Source of the DNA: Melioribacteraceae bacterium
GTDB taxonomy: Bacteria; Bacteroidota; Ignavibacteria; Ignavibacteriales; Melioribacteraceae
Length of the DNA stretch: 64,000 nucleotides
Direction of reading: 5' to 3'
Assembly: GCA_022181065.1 (NCBI GenBank)
Contig: BQMY01000076.1
Location: 62,001 to 126,000, forward strand
Under the pieces are notes generated by a model. It worked only from the letters and a program-made list of their open reading frames with translations. It ran no database searches and was not told the origin of the DNA. Both the position numbers and the translations under genes were made by a program. The stretch's first letter is position 1; each line of letters opens with the position of its first letter. Shown in pieces: positions 47,396-55,851 of the stretch.

Positions 47396-48985
47396 TTAGC
47401 TGGAGGAGTTTTTTGCCGCGATGGTAACAGCTTTCATAATTTTCCCCATTGAAAATGGCATTCCCTGAGAAACCGCCGCAGCGAGAACACCACCCATCAT
47501 TGCTCCGGTTATTCCGTGCGCTGTACTGTCTGTCCCGGCAAGATAAAGATTCTTTACCGGCGTTCGGTAACCAATCCACTCCTGCCTGTATCTTTCCGGA
47601 GTAGCGGGAATACCATATATATTCCCACCACGATTCCCTGTGAAAAACTCTGTGGAAAGAGGTGTTGAAAGTTCAAAATAATCAACCGCATCCCTGAAAC
47701 CGGGATACCTCTCGTTTATGAAGTTGATGAGTGCTTCTGAAATTTTATCTTTCAGCAGTTGATAATCTGCTCCCCTGTTTTTCCAGGGCTCATTAGCCCA
47801 TTTCGTAAAAGACTCATAGTCTATAAATGAGATTATTTCCGCTGTATGTCCGGGAGCCTTTTCATTTTTCATTGATGGGAAGGAAAGAAAAGCCATATTT
47901 ACTTTACCGTCAAGCAACTCATTACGGTAAGTGTGAAGTTTATTTATATCGTAACCGGCGTAAATCCAGTGATTCGCGCCCGTGAAGCCAAGTTCTTCGG
48001 GATTTTGTTTTAACCCGATATATAAAGTGACATTTCCAACGGGCTTGAAAACCTTTTCGAGATTTATTCTGATACCGCTGAATTGCTCACCCTTCAGCAG
48101 TCGGTTATACGTAATCTCAGCCCCGGCATTGGAAATCACACTGTCGGCGAAGTATTCGCGTTCTATATACTCATTCCCCTTTTTTTCGGTTGCTCTCACC
48201 CCGGAAACACGCCCGTTTTTTACCACAATTTCTTTAACTTCATGGTTCATCAGAGCTTTGCTCCCGTTTGCTTCAATAGCGGGAATCATCGAATCGGCGA
48301 TAGTTTTCGAACTTCCAACCGGGAAATATCCACCCTTCATATAGTGCTGCATGATCACAGCATGTATCAGAAATGAACTTTCTGAAGGAGGCAGACCATG
48401 GTCTCCATATCTGGTGACGAGCAGTGCTTTTAGTTTTTCATCATTGAAATTTTTGTCGAGATAATTTTGGGTTGTTTGAAGTGACAATTCGGAACCGGCA
48501 TACTTATACCCTTTTAACAGCTTTCCGATAAAACCGGGCATAGCTTGTAAGATCTGATACTTGCGACTCCACTTCATTACTTTATTCATGTCTTCGAAAT
48601 AGCGGAGAATTGTATCCTTCTCATTTGGAAACTGATTGATAAGCGCGGATTTAAGATTTTCTTCACCTGCTTCAAAATCGAAAGTAAAATCGGGGAATAC
48701 ACCTTTGTCATAAACTTCGGGCATCCTTTGCCATTTTACTTTTCCGCCCGTGAGGAAGTCCATCATTTTCCGCGCTTCGCTTCCTTCATGCATCTCACCA
48801 ATATAGTGAACGCCAACATCCCAGACATAATTTGCCTTCCGCTTGAAGATATGTGTAAATCCTCCAAGCTTGAAATGCCTTTCAAGAATCAGAACTTTTT
48901 TACCAAACAGTTTTGAAAGAATAAATCCGGCTGACATTCCGCCAATACCTGATCCTATAATGATCACATCATATTTGTTTTCCAT
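47396..48985 (-). CDS. CrtI/retinol-saturase-like FAD oxidoreductase
   Basis: 529 residues. FAD-binding GSGIGGMSAGFILSKLFGKKVLILERHFKLGGFTHIFKR covers about 11-50, and the C-terminal signature GTDSTAHGITGAMMGGVLAA closes the dinucleotide fold. HYMKGGYFPVGSSKTIADSMIPAIEANG is the phytoene-desaturase-family middle block. Best matches by eye are the carotenoid isomerase/retinol saturase branch. No phytoene synthase or cyclase is nearby, so the substrate could be a carotenoid or another polyprenoid. Confidence 0.82.
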   Translation of the reverse strand: MENKYDVIIIGSGIGGMSAGFILSKLFGKKVLILERHFKLGGFTHIFKRKANYVWDVGVHYIGEMHEGSEARKMMDFLTGGKVKWQRMPEVYDKGVFPDFTFDFEAGEENLKSALINQFPNEKDTILRYFEDMNKVMKWSRKYQILQAMPGFIGKLLKGYKYAGSELSLQTTQNYLDKNFNDEKLKALLVTRYGDHGLPPSESSFLIHAVIMQHYMKGGYFPVGSSKTIADSMIPAIEANGSKALMNHEVKEIVVKNGRVSGVRATEKKGNEYIEREYFADSVISNAGAEITYNRLLKGEQFSGIRINLEKVFKPVGNVTLYIGLKQNPEELGFTGANHWIYAGYDINKLHTYRNELLDGKVNMAFLSFPSMKNEKAPGHTAEIISFIDYESFTKWANEPWKNRGADYQLLKDKISEALINFINERYPGFRDAVDYFELSTPLSTEFFTGNRGGNIYGIPATPERYRQEWIGYRTPVKNLYLAGTDSTAHGITGAMMGGVLAAAVSQGMPFSMGKIMKAVTIAAKNSSS

Positions 48986-49063
48986 ACCATTACCTCATTT
49001 TAATTATTGGTATGATGCAGCTAAAAGGAATAGGTTTTATCTGAAACCCGCCATGCGCAAGAA

Positions 49064-49522
49064 TCAAGAGTGTTTCATTAGTCGTGAATCAATTTCAAAT
49101 GGGTTGATACTAATAATTTTGACAGAATCAAACTCCCGATGCCTGCAATTTATTATATAATTGAAAGCTGATGAGATGATCGTACTGGGAACTTTTAGAG
49201 CAAGCTTACTCCCTTCTTTTATCCATGAGTCACCAATTTCTGATAAAACAGTCGGAGCAGGATAATTTCTCCAATTATCCGGGAGTTCATTTATTTGCAA
49301 ACTTTTAACTGATTTTGGAGGGATCTCGAGGGTCACAAGGTCTAAAAGAGGAGTGATGGAAACCGGCAGATGGACAAGAATTTCCAGTAATGCAATCTCT
49401 ATTGATTCCCCTGTATAAATCACAGGAGTACCTTTTCTGTTCCACCTGCCCCCGAACATCGCTGCTCCTGTGCCTGATAAATCATCCGAATGCTTATGGG
49501 AAACTATTCTATAAACCCGCAT
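49064..49522 (-). CDS. RES-domain toxin
   Basis: 152 residues, a normal length. The family core is clear: MRVYRIVSHKH, GGRWNRKGTPVIYTGESIEIALLEILVH with Arg26, Tyr36, Glu39 and His51, the residues expected in the NAD-binding pocket. RES toxins consume NAD+ (or ADP-ribosylate a target in the ParT case). It lies 3 nt after the Xre/DUF2384 antitoxin gene, the standard order. The pair is intact by sequence. Confidence 0.92.
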   Translation of the reverse strand: MRVYRIVSHKHSDDLSGTGAAMFGGRWNRKGTPVIYTGESIEIALLEILVHLPVSITPLLDLVTLEIPPKSVKSLQINELPDNWRNYPAPTVLSEIGDSWIKEGSKLALKVPSTIISSAFNYIINCRHREFDSVKIISINPFEIDSRLMKHS

Positions 49523-49525
49523 TTA

Positions 49526-49975
49526 TCAGCTATAGACTCCAAATTCAATCCGACCTATAATATCTCTCACTTTGGAAGCTCCATCGGGAAACTCCAGTAA
49601 TTCAACAGGCTCCATGTTTCCTAATGCAGTATTGGGGAGGCTCAGCCATTTGAAGAACTTATCGCGCACACCAAAAACCTCCTCGCCATAGAGAAAGAGG
49701 TCTGTGATTTCCAGGAGACGAATGGAAATATTTCTATCGAGCGTTTTGTCAGACCTCAACCATCTGTAAATAGTCGGTTCTGAAACATTAAGCAATTTTG
49801 CCGCAAGACTATGAGAAAAATTGAAGCCCGTCATGATTTTTTTTATCATTTGGGCTGAGACACCTTCGTTTGCGATCTGAATAAAATCAAACGGACTTTC
49901 AATCTCAAAATCGCGGGAAAGCATCAGACGAATATTTTCGTATCTCTCAATTGTATTTTTTCTATCTAATATCAT
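49526..49975 (-). CDS. Xre/DUF2384 (ParS-type) antitoxin
   Basis: About 149 residues from ATG at 49975 (MILDRKNTIERYENI); the in-frame TTG at 50035 would add a hydrophobic stretch unlike the family. The helix-turn-helix is FNFSHSLAAKLLNVSEPTIYRWLRSD, and the C-terminal toxin-binding domain is LYGEEVFGVRDKFFKWLSLPNTALGNMEPVELLEFPDG, with the family LG-x-P/E-xxLL pattern. It neutralises the RES toxin downstream and probably represses its own promoter. Confidence 0.9.
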   Translation of the reverse strand: MILDRKNTIERYENIRLMLSRDFEIESPFDFIQIANEGVSAQMIKKIMTGFNFSHSLAAKLLNVSEPTIYRWLRSDKTLDRNISIRLLEITDLFLYGEEVFGVRDKFFKWLSLPNTALGNMEPVELLEFPDGASKVRDIIGRIEFGVYS

Positions 49976-50076
49976 TTGATCTTTATAATTATCACTTGAT
50001 AGAATATAATAAAAAATATTCAGAATCAAAATCAACTAAAAGTGTCAGGCAAAATGCTCTTAATGTAACTTCCGCA

Positions 50077-50697
50077 TTATTTTTCAGCAATCTGCGAGAA
50101 CATCCAAAAAATTTCAGTTGCGATCTCAAAAGTACGTTTGGCATACATCTGCGCTTCTTTTTCCGTACCATCGAATTCTTTAGGATCTTTGTATGTCAAC
50201 GCTACTCTGGCATCCGAGCCGAATACTACAGGACAAGCCTCATCAGCAGAATCGCATGTCATAACTGCGCAAAATTCACTCTGCGGATTAAACGGATCAT
50301 TATACTTTTTCGAAAAAACAACTAATGGTTCAATTTCCCTGGCGAACTCCACCTGATAACGAGGATTTTCAGAATCGCTCGTTTGTTTTATGGAAACACC
50401 GGTTGACCTGATCGCCTTAACCGCCCTTGGGTTAAACGCGGTGGCTTCTGTTCCGCCCGACCATGTTACTATTTTATCGACGCCGTAATAATAAGCGGCG
50501 ACCTGAGCCCATATCTGCGATATTATACTTCTGCGTGAATTATGCGTACAGATAAAGTTAAGATTGATTGTTTCACGCGACTGATGTTTTGTGATATAAT
50601 CTATTATTTGTGACAGAATATTTTTTCTGCCTTCAGGTATAGAGTCAAAATTGCTCTCTACCTGATCGATGTAGTCGGATAACTGATTTGAGATCAT
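50077..50697 (-). CDS. ArsC-like low-molecular-weight protein tyrosine phosphatase
   Basis: 206 residues. The P-loop is C50-THNSR-R56 in NLNFICTHNSRRSIISQIWAQ, and the C-terminal acid loop is seen as CDSADEACPVVFGSDARVALTYKDPKEFDG, as in thioredoxin-coupled arsenate reductases. An N-terminal helical extension of about 45 residues is present. Arsenate reduction is possible, but no arsenic transporter or ArsR gene is nearby, so a protein phosphatase or other arsenate-reductase-like role stands open. Divergent from hydE by 100 nt. Confidence 0.75.
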   Translation of the reverse strand: MISNQLSDYIDQVESNFDSIPEGRKNILSQIIDYITKHQSRETINLNFICTHNSRRSIISQIWAQVAAYYYGVDKIVTWSGGTEATAFNPRAVKAIRSTGVSIKQTSDSENPRYQVEFAREIEPLVVFSKKYNDPFNPQSEFCAVMTCDSADEACPVVFGSDARVALTYKDPKEFDGTEKEAQMYAKRTFEIATEIFWMFSQIAEK

Positions 50698-50797
50698 AAC
50701 TCTTATTTTTATTTTGAAAATATTAATTTATCAATAAATTACTTTTATACACCTTTATGAAATAGTTAAATTTAGCAAACTCAAAAACGAATATATA

Positions 50798-51853
50798 ATG
50801 TTAGATAAAAAAGAAATAGTAAAATTCCTCAAAGAAACAGATAAATCGAAAAATAGTGAATTATTTAACCGTGCCCGTGAAATTAAACATCAGCTATGCG
50901 ACAAGGATGTTTACATACGCGGTTTGGTTGAGATCAGTAATTACTGCCGTAAAGATTGTTATTACTGTGGAATCCGCAAGTCAAACAAAAATGTGAACCG
51001 TTATTTGATGAGTGAAGATGAAATAATCAACACCGCAAAATGGGCATACGATAACGGTTATAAATCACTCGTTCTGCAATCGGGTGAACGAATTGATGAC
51101 ACTTTTATTCAATTTGTAGAGGACGTTCTCAAAAAAATCCGGCAATTCTCGAACAATGGTATTCATGTAACTATTTCTTTCGGGGAGCAGACAGAAGAAA
51201 CTTACCAACGGTGGTATGAAGCAGGCGCGCACAGATATCTGTTGCGTGTTGAAACTTCCAACCGTGAATTATATAAAAAGCTGCATCCAGAAGATCATAC
51301 GTTTGAAAATCGTATAAACGCTCTGAATCTTATCAAGGAAACAGGCTACCAACTCGGTACCGGTGTAATGATAGGACTCCCGCACCAGACGTATGAAGAC
51401 CTTGCAGATGATATAATTTTCTTCCGGGATATTGATGTTGACATGGTCGGGATGGGTCCCTATCTCCCTCACAAGGATGCCGCACTTGAAGATTCGGTAT
51501 ATAATCTTCCAACCGACAAGGAGGAGCTACTGACTCTAAGCCTGAAAATGATAGCTCTCACTCGTATATGTCTGCCCGATATAAACATCGCTTCAACCAC
51601 AGCATTACAGGCAATCAAATCATTCGGAAGAGAGCAGGGAATTTTGGCGGGTGCCAATGTTTTTATGCCAAATATTTCGGAAGGTGAGTACCGCCCAAAT
51701 TATCAATTATACGATAATAAACCTTGTATCGATGACAGCTCTGATGAGTGTATGGAGTGCGCCGGAAAACGCATTGAGATGATTGGCGAAGAGATACGCT
51801 ACGACGTTTGGGGTGATTCACAGCATTTTCTAAAGAAGAAAAAAGATGGTTAG
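50798..51853 (+). CDS. hydE: HydE-type radical SAM protein
   Basis: 351 residues. The cluster motif is C50-x3-C54-x2-C57 in EISNYCRKDCYYCGIRKSN, in a biotin-synthase-like barrel. Other HydE-like blocks are GYKSLVLQSGE, HRYLLRVETSNRELY and GTGVMIGLPHQTYEDLADDI, and it ends with a Cys pair CMECAGKRIEMIGEE. HydE makes part of the [FeFe]-hydrogenase cofactor. HydF, HydG and a hydrogenase are not in the window, so the gene may be an orphan or a paralogue (PylB-like). Confidence 0.8.
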   Translation: MLDKKEIVKFLKETDKSKNSELFNRAREIKHQLCDKDVYIRGLVEISNYCRKDCYYCGIRKSNKNVNRYLMSEDEIINTAKWAYDNGYKSLVLQSGERIDDTFIQFVEDVLKKIRQFSNNGIHVTISFGEQTEETYQRWYEAGAHRYLLRVETSNRELYKKLHPEDHTFENRINALNLIKETGYQLGTGVMIGLPHQTYEDLADDIIFFRDIDVDMVGMGPYLPHKDAALEDSVYNLPTDKEELLTLSLKMIALTRICLPDINIASTTALQAIKSFGREQGILAGANVFMPNISEGEYRPNYQLYDNKPCIDDSSDECMECAGKRIEMIGEEIRYDVWGDSQHFLKKKKDG

Positions 51854-52229
51854 TGACTATCACAAAATTAAAGTTTATTAAATTTTTTCTGTAGAGGCGT
51901 CTCATGCCTGCCCGTAAGGCGGGAAACCACCGGGAAAAGCATGATATTAAACGAACCCATCCTATCCGCCTGCGGCGGACTTCCCTTTATTAAAGGGAAG
52001 GACTTTTGACCGTTGGCAAATCTGCTAGTTTTAAAAGTCCTCCTTTCGAAGGAGGTGGATTTCGACGATAGTCGAAAGACGGAGGATGATTCATTGGGTA
52101 TTTAGACTTTTTAGTCAGCGTCTCCACGTCTTAAATCTATCAATTACTTCTTGTGCGGGAGGGATTGAATCCCACAGGGATGGCATGGTTACCACGCCCG
52201 TTAAAAACAAATCAAAAGACCAGATTAAA
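51854..52229. repeat. Repeat island C (convergent junction)
   Basis: 376 nt between hydE and mlaD, convergent, no gene. In order it holds GTAGAGGCGTCTCATGCC, CCCG/CGGG (51910-51922), TCCGCC/GGCGGA, CTTCCCTTTA/TAAAGGGAAG (51980-52000), CCTCC/GGAGG, TTTCGAC/GTCGAAA, GGGATT/AATCCC and GGCATGGT...ACCACGCC near 52185-52199. Confidence 0.8.
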
Positions 52230-53279
52230 CTAATTCCCATCGGAATCATCAACCCCGAGTTTGGACTCCAGTTCACGCAATTCTTCTAACTTACGGTCCA
52301 GCTCTTCATTGGTTTTGTTAAGCAGTTCCAGTTTCTCGTCGATTTGCCTTTCATAGTCTGCCCTGTCCCAATAACCGCGCTGCTCAAAATATGATTTAAA
52401 TAACCAGTTATGTTTCAACGCTTCCATATTTTCGCTGAAACCCTGAATACCATCCACAGCATATTCGGTTGTTAGCACTAGATTATTGATCACAGTTTTG
52501 ATAGAATCATATGTAGATTCATCTTTGAGAAGAGCACCGAGCATACCTTTACCTTCTTCAACACCTTCAATGAGGTGATTGACATCAAGTAGCATGGTAT
52601 CCACATTAGTGATAATACTTTCGACATTGCCACTAAGTGAGAGCACAAAATCACTTACCTCGTTTAATCTTCCTACAATCGCGCCAAGAGAAGTATCTGC
52701 CGATTGAGTAACATCAACTACAGAGAAATAAAGCTCTTCATCGTTAACAAGTTTACCTATGGTGCCTTTCCCTTCATTAATTTTTGTAACTATCTCGGAA
52801 AAGTTCTTTGAAATTTCATTGAAATAACTCAGCGCACTCTGTGTTTCCTGAATGATCTGGTTCATACTTACCGGTTGGACGGATCGGATCGTACCGCCAT
52901 CACTAACTATTTCCGATTCCGCGGAACCTGGTGTGATCATAACAAGTTTTTTACCTACAAGTCCTTCCGTACCAATTGTAGCTTCACTGTCAAGCCGGAT
53001 TAAATGCCTTACAGTATTTTCAATTCTCATGGAAACCTGTACGAGTCCGACTGTATCAGGGGTAAGTGAAATATTGGTAACCGCGCCGATATCCATACCG
53101 CTCAAACGCACAGGAGCACCGGTTTTAAGACCTTCCACATCACTGAAGATTGTTTTTACATTGATCGTTTGAACAAAAAGTGAATCTTTATTTCCAACCA
53201 AAAATATCGCGAAAACAAAAAGGGTTGTGGAAATAAATATAAAGATACCGAGGCGAGCGCCTTCCAAATTTTTAAACAT
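52230..53279 (-). CDS. mlaD: MlaD-family substrate-binding lipid transport protein
   Basis: 349 residues. One N-terminal helix (about 10-28) anchors the MCE domain (about 38-120: VKTIFSDVEGLKTGAPVRLSGMDIGAVTNI). The rest is a helical tail with a coiled coil at the end (ERQIDEKLELLNKTNEELDRKLEELREL). MCE proteins form rings that pass phospholipid between membranes. It adjoins mlaF and mlaE. The acidic C-terminus is longer than in E. coli MlaD. Confidence 0.92.
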   Translation of the reverse strand: MFKNLEGARLGIFIFISTTLFVFAIFLVGNKDSLFVQTINVKTIFSDVEGLKTGAPVRLSGMDIGAVTNISLTPDTVGLVQVSMRIENTVRHLIRLDSEATIGTEGLVGKKLVMITPGSAESEIVSDGGTIRSVQPVSMNQIIQETQSALSYFNEISKNFSEIVTKINEGKGTIGKLVNDEELYFSVVDVTQSADTSLGAIVGRLNEVSDFVLSLSGNVESIITNVDTMLLDVNHLIEGVEEGKGMLGALLKDESTYDSIKTVINNLVLTTEYAVDGIQGFSENMEALKHNWLFKSYFEQRGYWDRADYERQIDEKLELLNKTNEELDRKLEELRELESKLGVDDSDGN

Positions 53280-54038
53280 TTAACTACCCTGATTTTCCTT
53301 TATAATTTCATCACTGAAAAAGTTTTTTAGGAATTTATCATCTGAATCTACCAGATTATCAAGTGTACCTTCATACGCAATTTTTCCGCTGCGCAGAAAT
53401 ATCGCTCTGTCGGCTATGATTTTCGCGCAAATAAGATCATGTGTAACAGCGATGGAGGTCATATTAAATCTTTTCTGCATTGTCATAATTAAGTCACTTA
53501 TTTCCTTGGACGTTATCGGGTCCAGTCCGGTTGTAGGTTCATCGTAAAACATAATTTTCGGTTCGGTAATAATTGAGCGAGCCAGACCAATCCTTTTACG
53601 CATACCACCCGATAATTCCGAGGGCATCTTGTCCACCGCTTCTGCTAATGATACATGCTCAAGTACCGATTCAACTTTTTCATCCAGCTCTTCCTGTGTA
53701 AACTGAAAATGACGCTTCAGAGGAAACTCAAGATTTTGCCTCACTGTCATCGAATCGTACAAAGCCGCGCCCTGAAATAGAAACCCGGTTTGTTTCCTTA
53801 TTTCATTTAATTCTTTCAATGAAATATCAACAACATTTTTACCAAGCATCTCAACTTCACCTTCATCAGGTTTAAGCAGACCTATAATACATTTAAGGAG
53901 TACAGATTTTCCTGTACCGCTCTGCCCGAAAACAACAAGATTTTCACCTTCAATTACATCAAGATCAATATGATCAAGAACTTTGTGCGAACCGAACTGC
54001 TTTAGCAGATTTCTTATTTTTATCAGAGTGTTGGCCAT
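53280..54038 (-). CDS. mlaF: Mla-type ABC transporter ATPase
   Basis: 252 residues. Walker A GQSGTGKS at 38-45, signature LSGGMRKRIGLARSI, Walker B IMFYDEPTTGLD. It powers MCE-linked phospholipid transport. Its start overlaps the mlaE end by 16 nt, and mlaD follows with no gap. No mlaA, mlaB or mlaC is in the cluster. Confidence 0.95.
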   Translation of the reverse strand: MANTLIKIRNLLKQFGSHKVLDHIDLDVIEGENLVVFGQSGTGKSVLLKCIIGLLKPDEGEVEMLGKNVVDISLKELNEIRKQTGFLFQGAALYDSMTVRQNLEFPLKRHFQFTQEELDEKVESVLEHVSLAEAVDKMPSELSGGMRKRIGLARSIITEPKIMFYDEPTTGLDPITSKEISDLIMTMQKRFNMTSIAVTHDLICAKIIADRAIFLRSGKIAYEGTLDNLVDSDDKFLKNFFSDEIIKENQGS

Positions 54039-54829
54039 AACCAGAGCGTAATTTTTACCAATACAGTATCAACAAGAAGAATTAATAATGAAGCGACAAC
54101 TACCGCGGTAGTTGAAGCACGACCTACACCTTCGGTACCGCCATCTGCCATATATCCCTTGTAGCAGCCAACTAACCCGACTATGTAGCCGAAAATAAAT
54201 GTTTTAGCGACACCCGGTATCAGGTCACCAAATTCTATAGTGGTAACAATTGAATTTTTGTAGTACTCAAAACTCATATTTTCAGTCATGATCAGGGCAA
54301 TATACGCACCAATAAAAGCAAGAAAAATAACATAAATTGTAAGGATAGGCAGAATCATTGTGGTGGCTGTAATTCGTGTAACCACAAGATATTTAAACGG
54401 TTGAATTGCCGAGACTTCCATCGCGTCAATTTGTTCGGTTACCCGCATGGAACCCAACTCCGCCCCGATACCCGAACTCACCCTTCCCGCGAATATCAAT
54501 GCCGTGATGACCGGTCCGAGTTCTCTTACAACGGTAAGAGCGACAGTTCCCGGCAGGAAGTCAACCGCCCCGAACCTTACAAAAACCGGTTGCGACTGGA
54601 GTGCCATTACCAAACCAATTATCAATCCGGTGATACTTACAATCGGGAAAGTCTTCAAACCGAGTTCATTCATATGTTTTTTTACTTCTGTCACCTCATA
54701 AGGCGGAAGTAAACTCTGCTTGAGGTATTCAGCAGTAAAAATTGTCAACCCCGATATTTGTATGAAGAAATTCCTCAGCATAACTGAGAAACCGGGCTTC
54801 TGCATATATTTTGGTTTAGGTATATTCAT
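54023..54829 (-). CDS. mlaE: MlaE-family permease
   Basis: About 268 residues from ATG at 54829 (MNIPKPKYMQ); a TTG one codon upstream is less likely. Five or six helices with family motifs PIVSITGLIIGLVMALQSQ, ELGPVITALIFAGRVSSGIGAELGSMRVTEQIDAMEV, and GGTEGVGRASTTAVVVASLLILLVD. It is the membrane channel for the MCE lipid transporter. Confidence 0.95.
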   Translation of the reverse strand: MNIPKPKYMQKPGFSVMLRNFFIQISGLTIFTAEYLKQSLLPPYEVTEVKKHMNELGLKTFPIVSITGLIIGLVMALQSQPVFVRFGAVDFLPGTVALTVVRELGPVITALIFAGRVSSGIGAELGSMRVTEQIDAMEVSAIQPFKYLVVTRITATTMILPILTIYVIFLAFIGAYIALIMTENMSFEYYKNSIVTTIEFGDLIPGVAKTFIFGYIVGLVGCYKGYMADGGTEGVGRASTTAVVVASLLILLVDTVLVKITLWLWPTL

Positions 54830-54886
54830 CAAGTGTTATTTTTGATACGTAAACGGGAAAATAAAAAAATAGATGCTAAGATTAAA

Positions 54887-55234
54887 TCAAAAAGCATTTT
54901 CAATGTGATTAATTAGAGGATCATTACCTTTTTCCAGCAAAATTGCGATTACATCGAACCTGCAATCTTTATTTATGATCTTTTTTTCGTGCAGATATGC
55001 GTTCGCGATTTTCCTAAGTTGTTTCTGCTTGGAATAAGTAATGGCTTCTTCCGGTTCACCATACATGGTATTACTCCTTGTTTTAACCTCTATGAAAACC
55101 AATACATCATTCTTTGTCGCGATAATATCAATTTCACCATGCCCAAACCGGTAGTTTTTATCGACTATCTCATATCCTTTATCATATAAAATTGATGTAG
55201 CGAGCGATTCACCATATTTCCCCAGATTTGACAT
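54887..55234 (-). CDS. YraN/UPF0102 family nuclease-like protein
   Basis: About 115 residues from ATG at 55234 (MSNLGKYGESLAT); an upstream extension does not match the family. Its ATG overlaps the rnhB stop by one base. The nuclease-like core is RFGHGEIDIIATKNDVLVFIEVKTR, with D and E-x-K residues of the PD-(D/E)xK fold. A role in DNA processing is assumed from fold; biochemical function is not well known. It is commonly next to rnhB. Confidence 0.92.
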   Translation of the reverse strand: MSNLGKYGESLATSILYDKGYEIVDKNYRFGHGEIDIIATKNDVLVFIEVKTRSNTMYGEPEEAITYSKQKQLRKIANAYLHEKKIINKDCRFDVIAILLEKGNDPLINHIENAF

Positions 55235-55851
55235 TACAACAATCTCACTTCGGGCGAATCGCTTAATATTCTGCTGAGAAATGTCATTCTGTGCATATCG
55301 CAAGGACCATATTTTTTTATTGCGGTAATATGCTCTCTGGTCGGATATCCTTTATTTTTATGCCAGAGATATATCGGGTACTTCCCGGAAGCTTCTTTCA
55401 TAATTCTGTCGCGTGTTACTTTTGCGATAATTGAAGCCGCCGCAATGGCAAATGATTTTGAATCTCCTTTCACCACTGTCTTCACAGGAATTTCAGTATA
55501 AAACGATTTATTACCATCAATTAATACCAAATCGGGTTTAACCTCAAGCTTGTTGACCGATTCTTTCATAGCCTTCAGTGACGCTTGCAGAATATTAATT
55601 TTATCAATTTCATAATTATCTATTACTGTATAACTCCAGGAAAGAGCCTTTTTAGTAATTTCCTCAAAAAGTTCTTCACGTGTTTTTTCATTCAATTTTT
55701 TGGAATCGTTAACACCGTTTATAACGCTATCATTTTCGAATAATACCGCCGCCGCGACAACCGGTCCGGCAAGAGGTCCCCTTCCTGCCTCATCAGTACC
55801 TGCGACATATTGTATCTTTTCGGCAAGAAATGAGTTGTCGAACTTTTTCAC
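55234..55851 (-). CDS. rnhB: Ribonuclease HII
   Basis: 205 residues from a GTG start at 55851 that overlaps the ubiA stop (GTGA). The catalytic start AGTDEAGRGPLAGPVVAAAV gives D20 and E21, the third acid is in LVLIDGNKS, and ASIIAKVTRDRIM follows. It removes ribonucleotides from DNA. It is co-transcribed with yraN. Confidence 0.95.
   Translation of the reverse strand: MKKFDNSFLAEKIQYVAGTDEAGRGPLAGPVVAAAVLFENDSVINGVNDSKKLNEKTREELFEEITKKALSWSYTVIDNYEIDKINILQASLKAMKESVNKLEVKPDLVLIDGNKSFYTEIPVKTVVKGDSKSFAIAAASIIAKVTRDRIMKEASGKYPIYLWHKNKGYPTREHITAIKKYGPCDMHRMTFLSRILSDSPEVRLL

Noticed and set aside
49951-50035. Longer N-terminus of the Xre antitoxin
   Set aside because: The extra residues start with TTG and form a hydrophobic stretch unlike the family; the ATG at 49975 is used.
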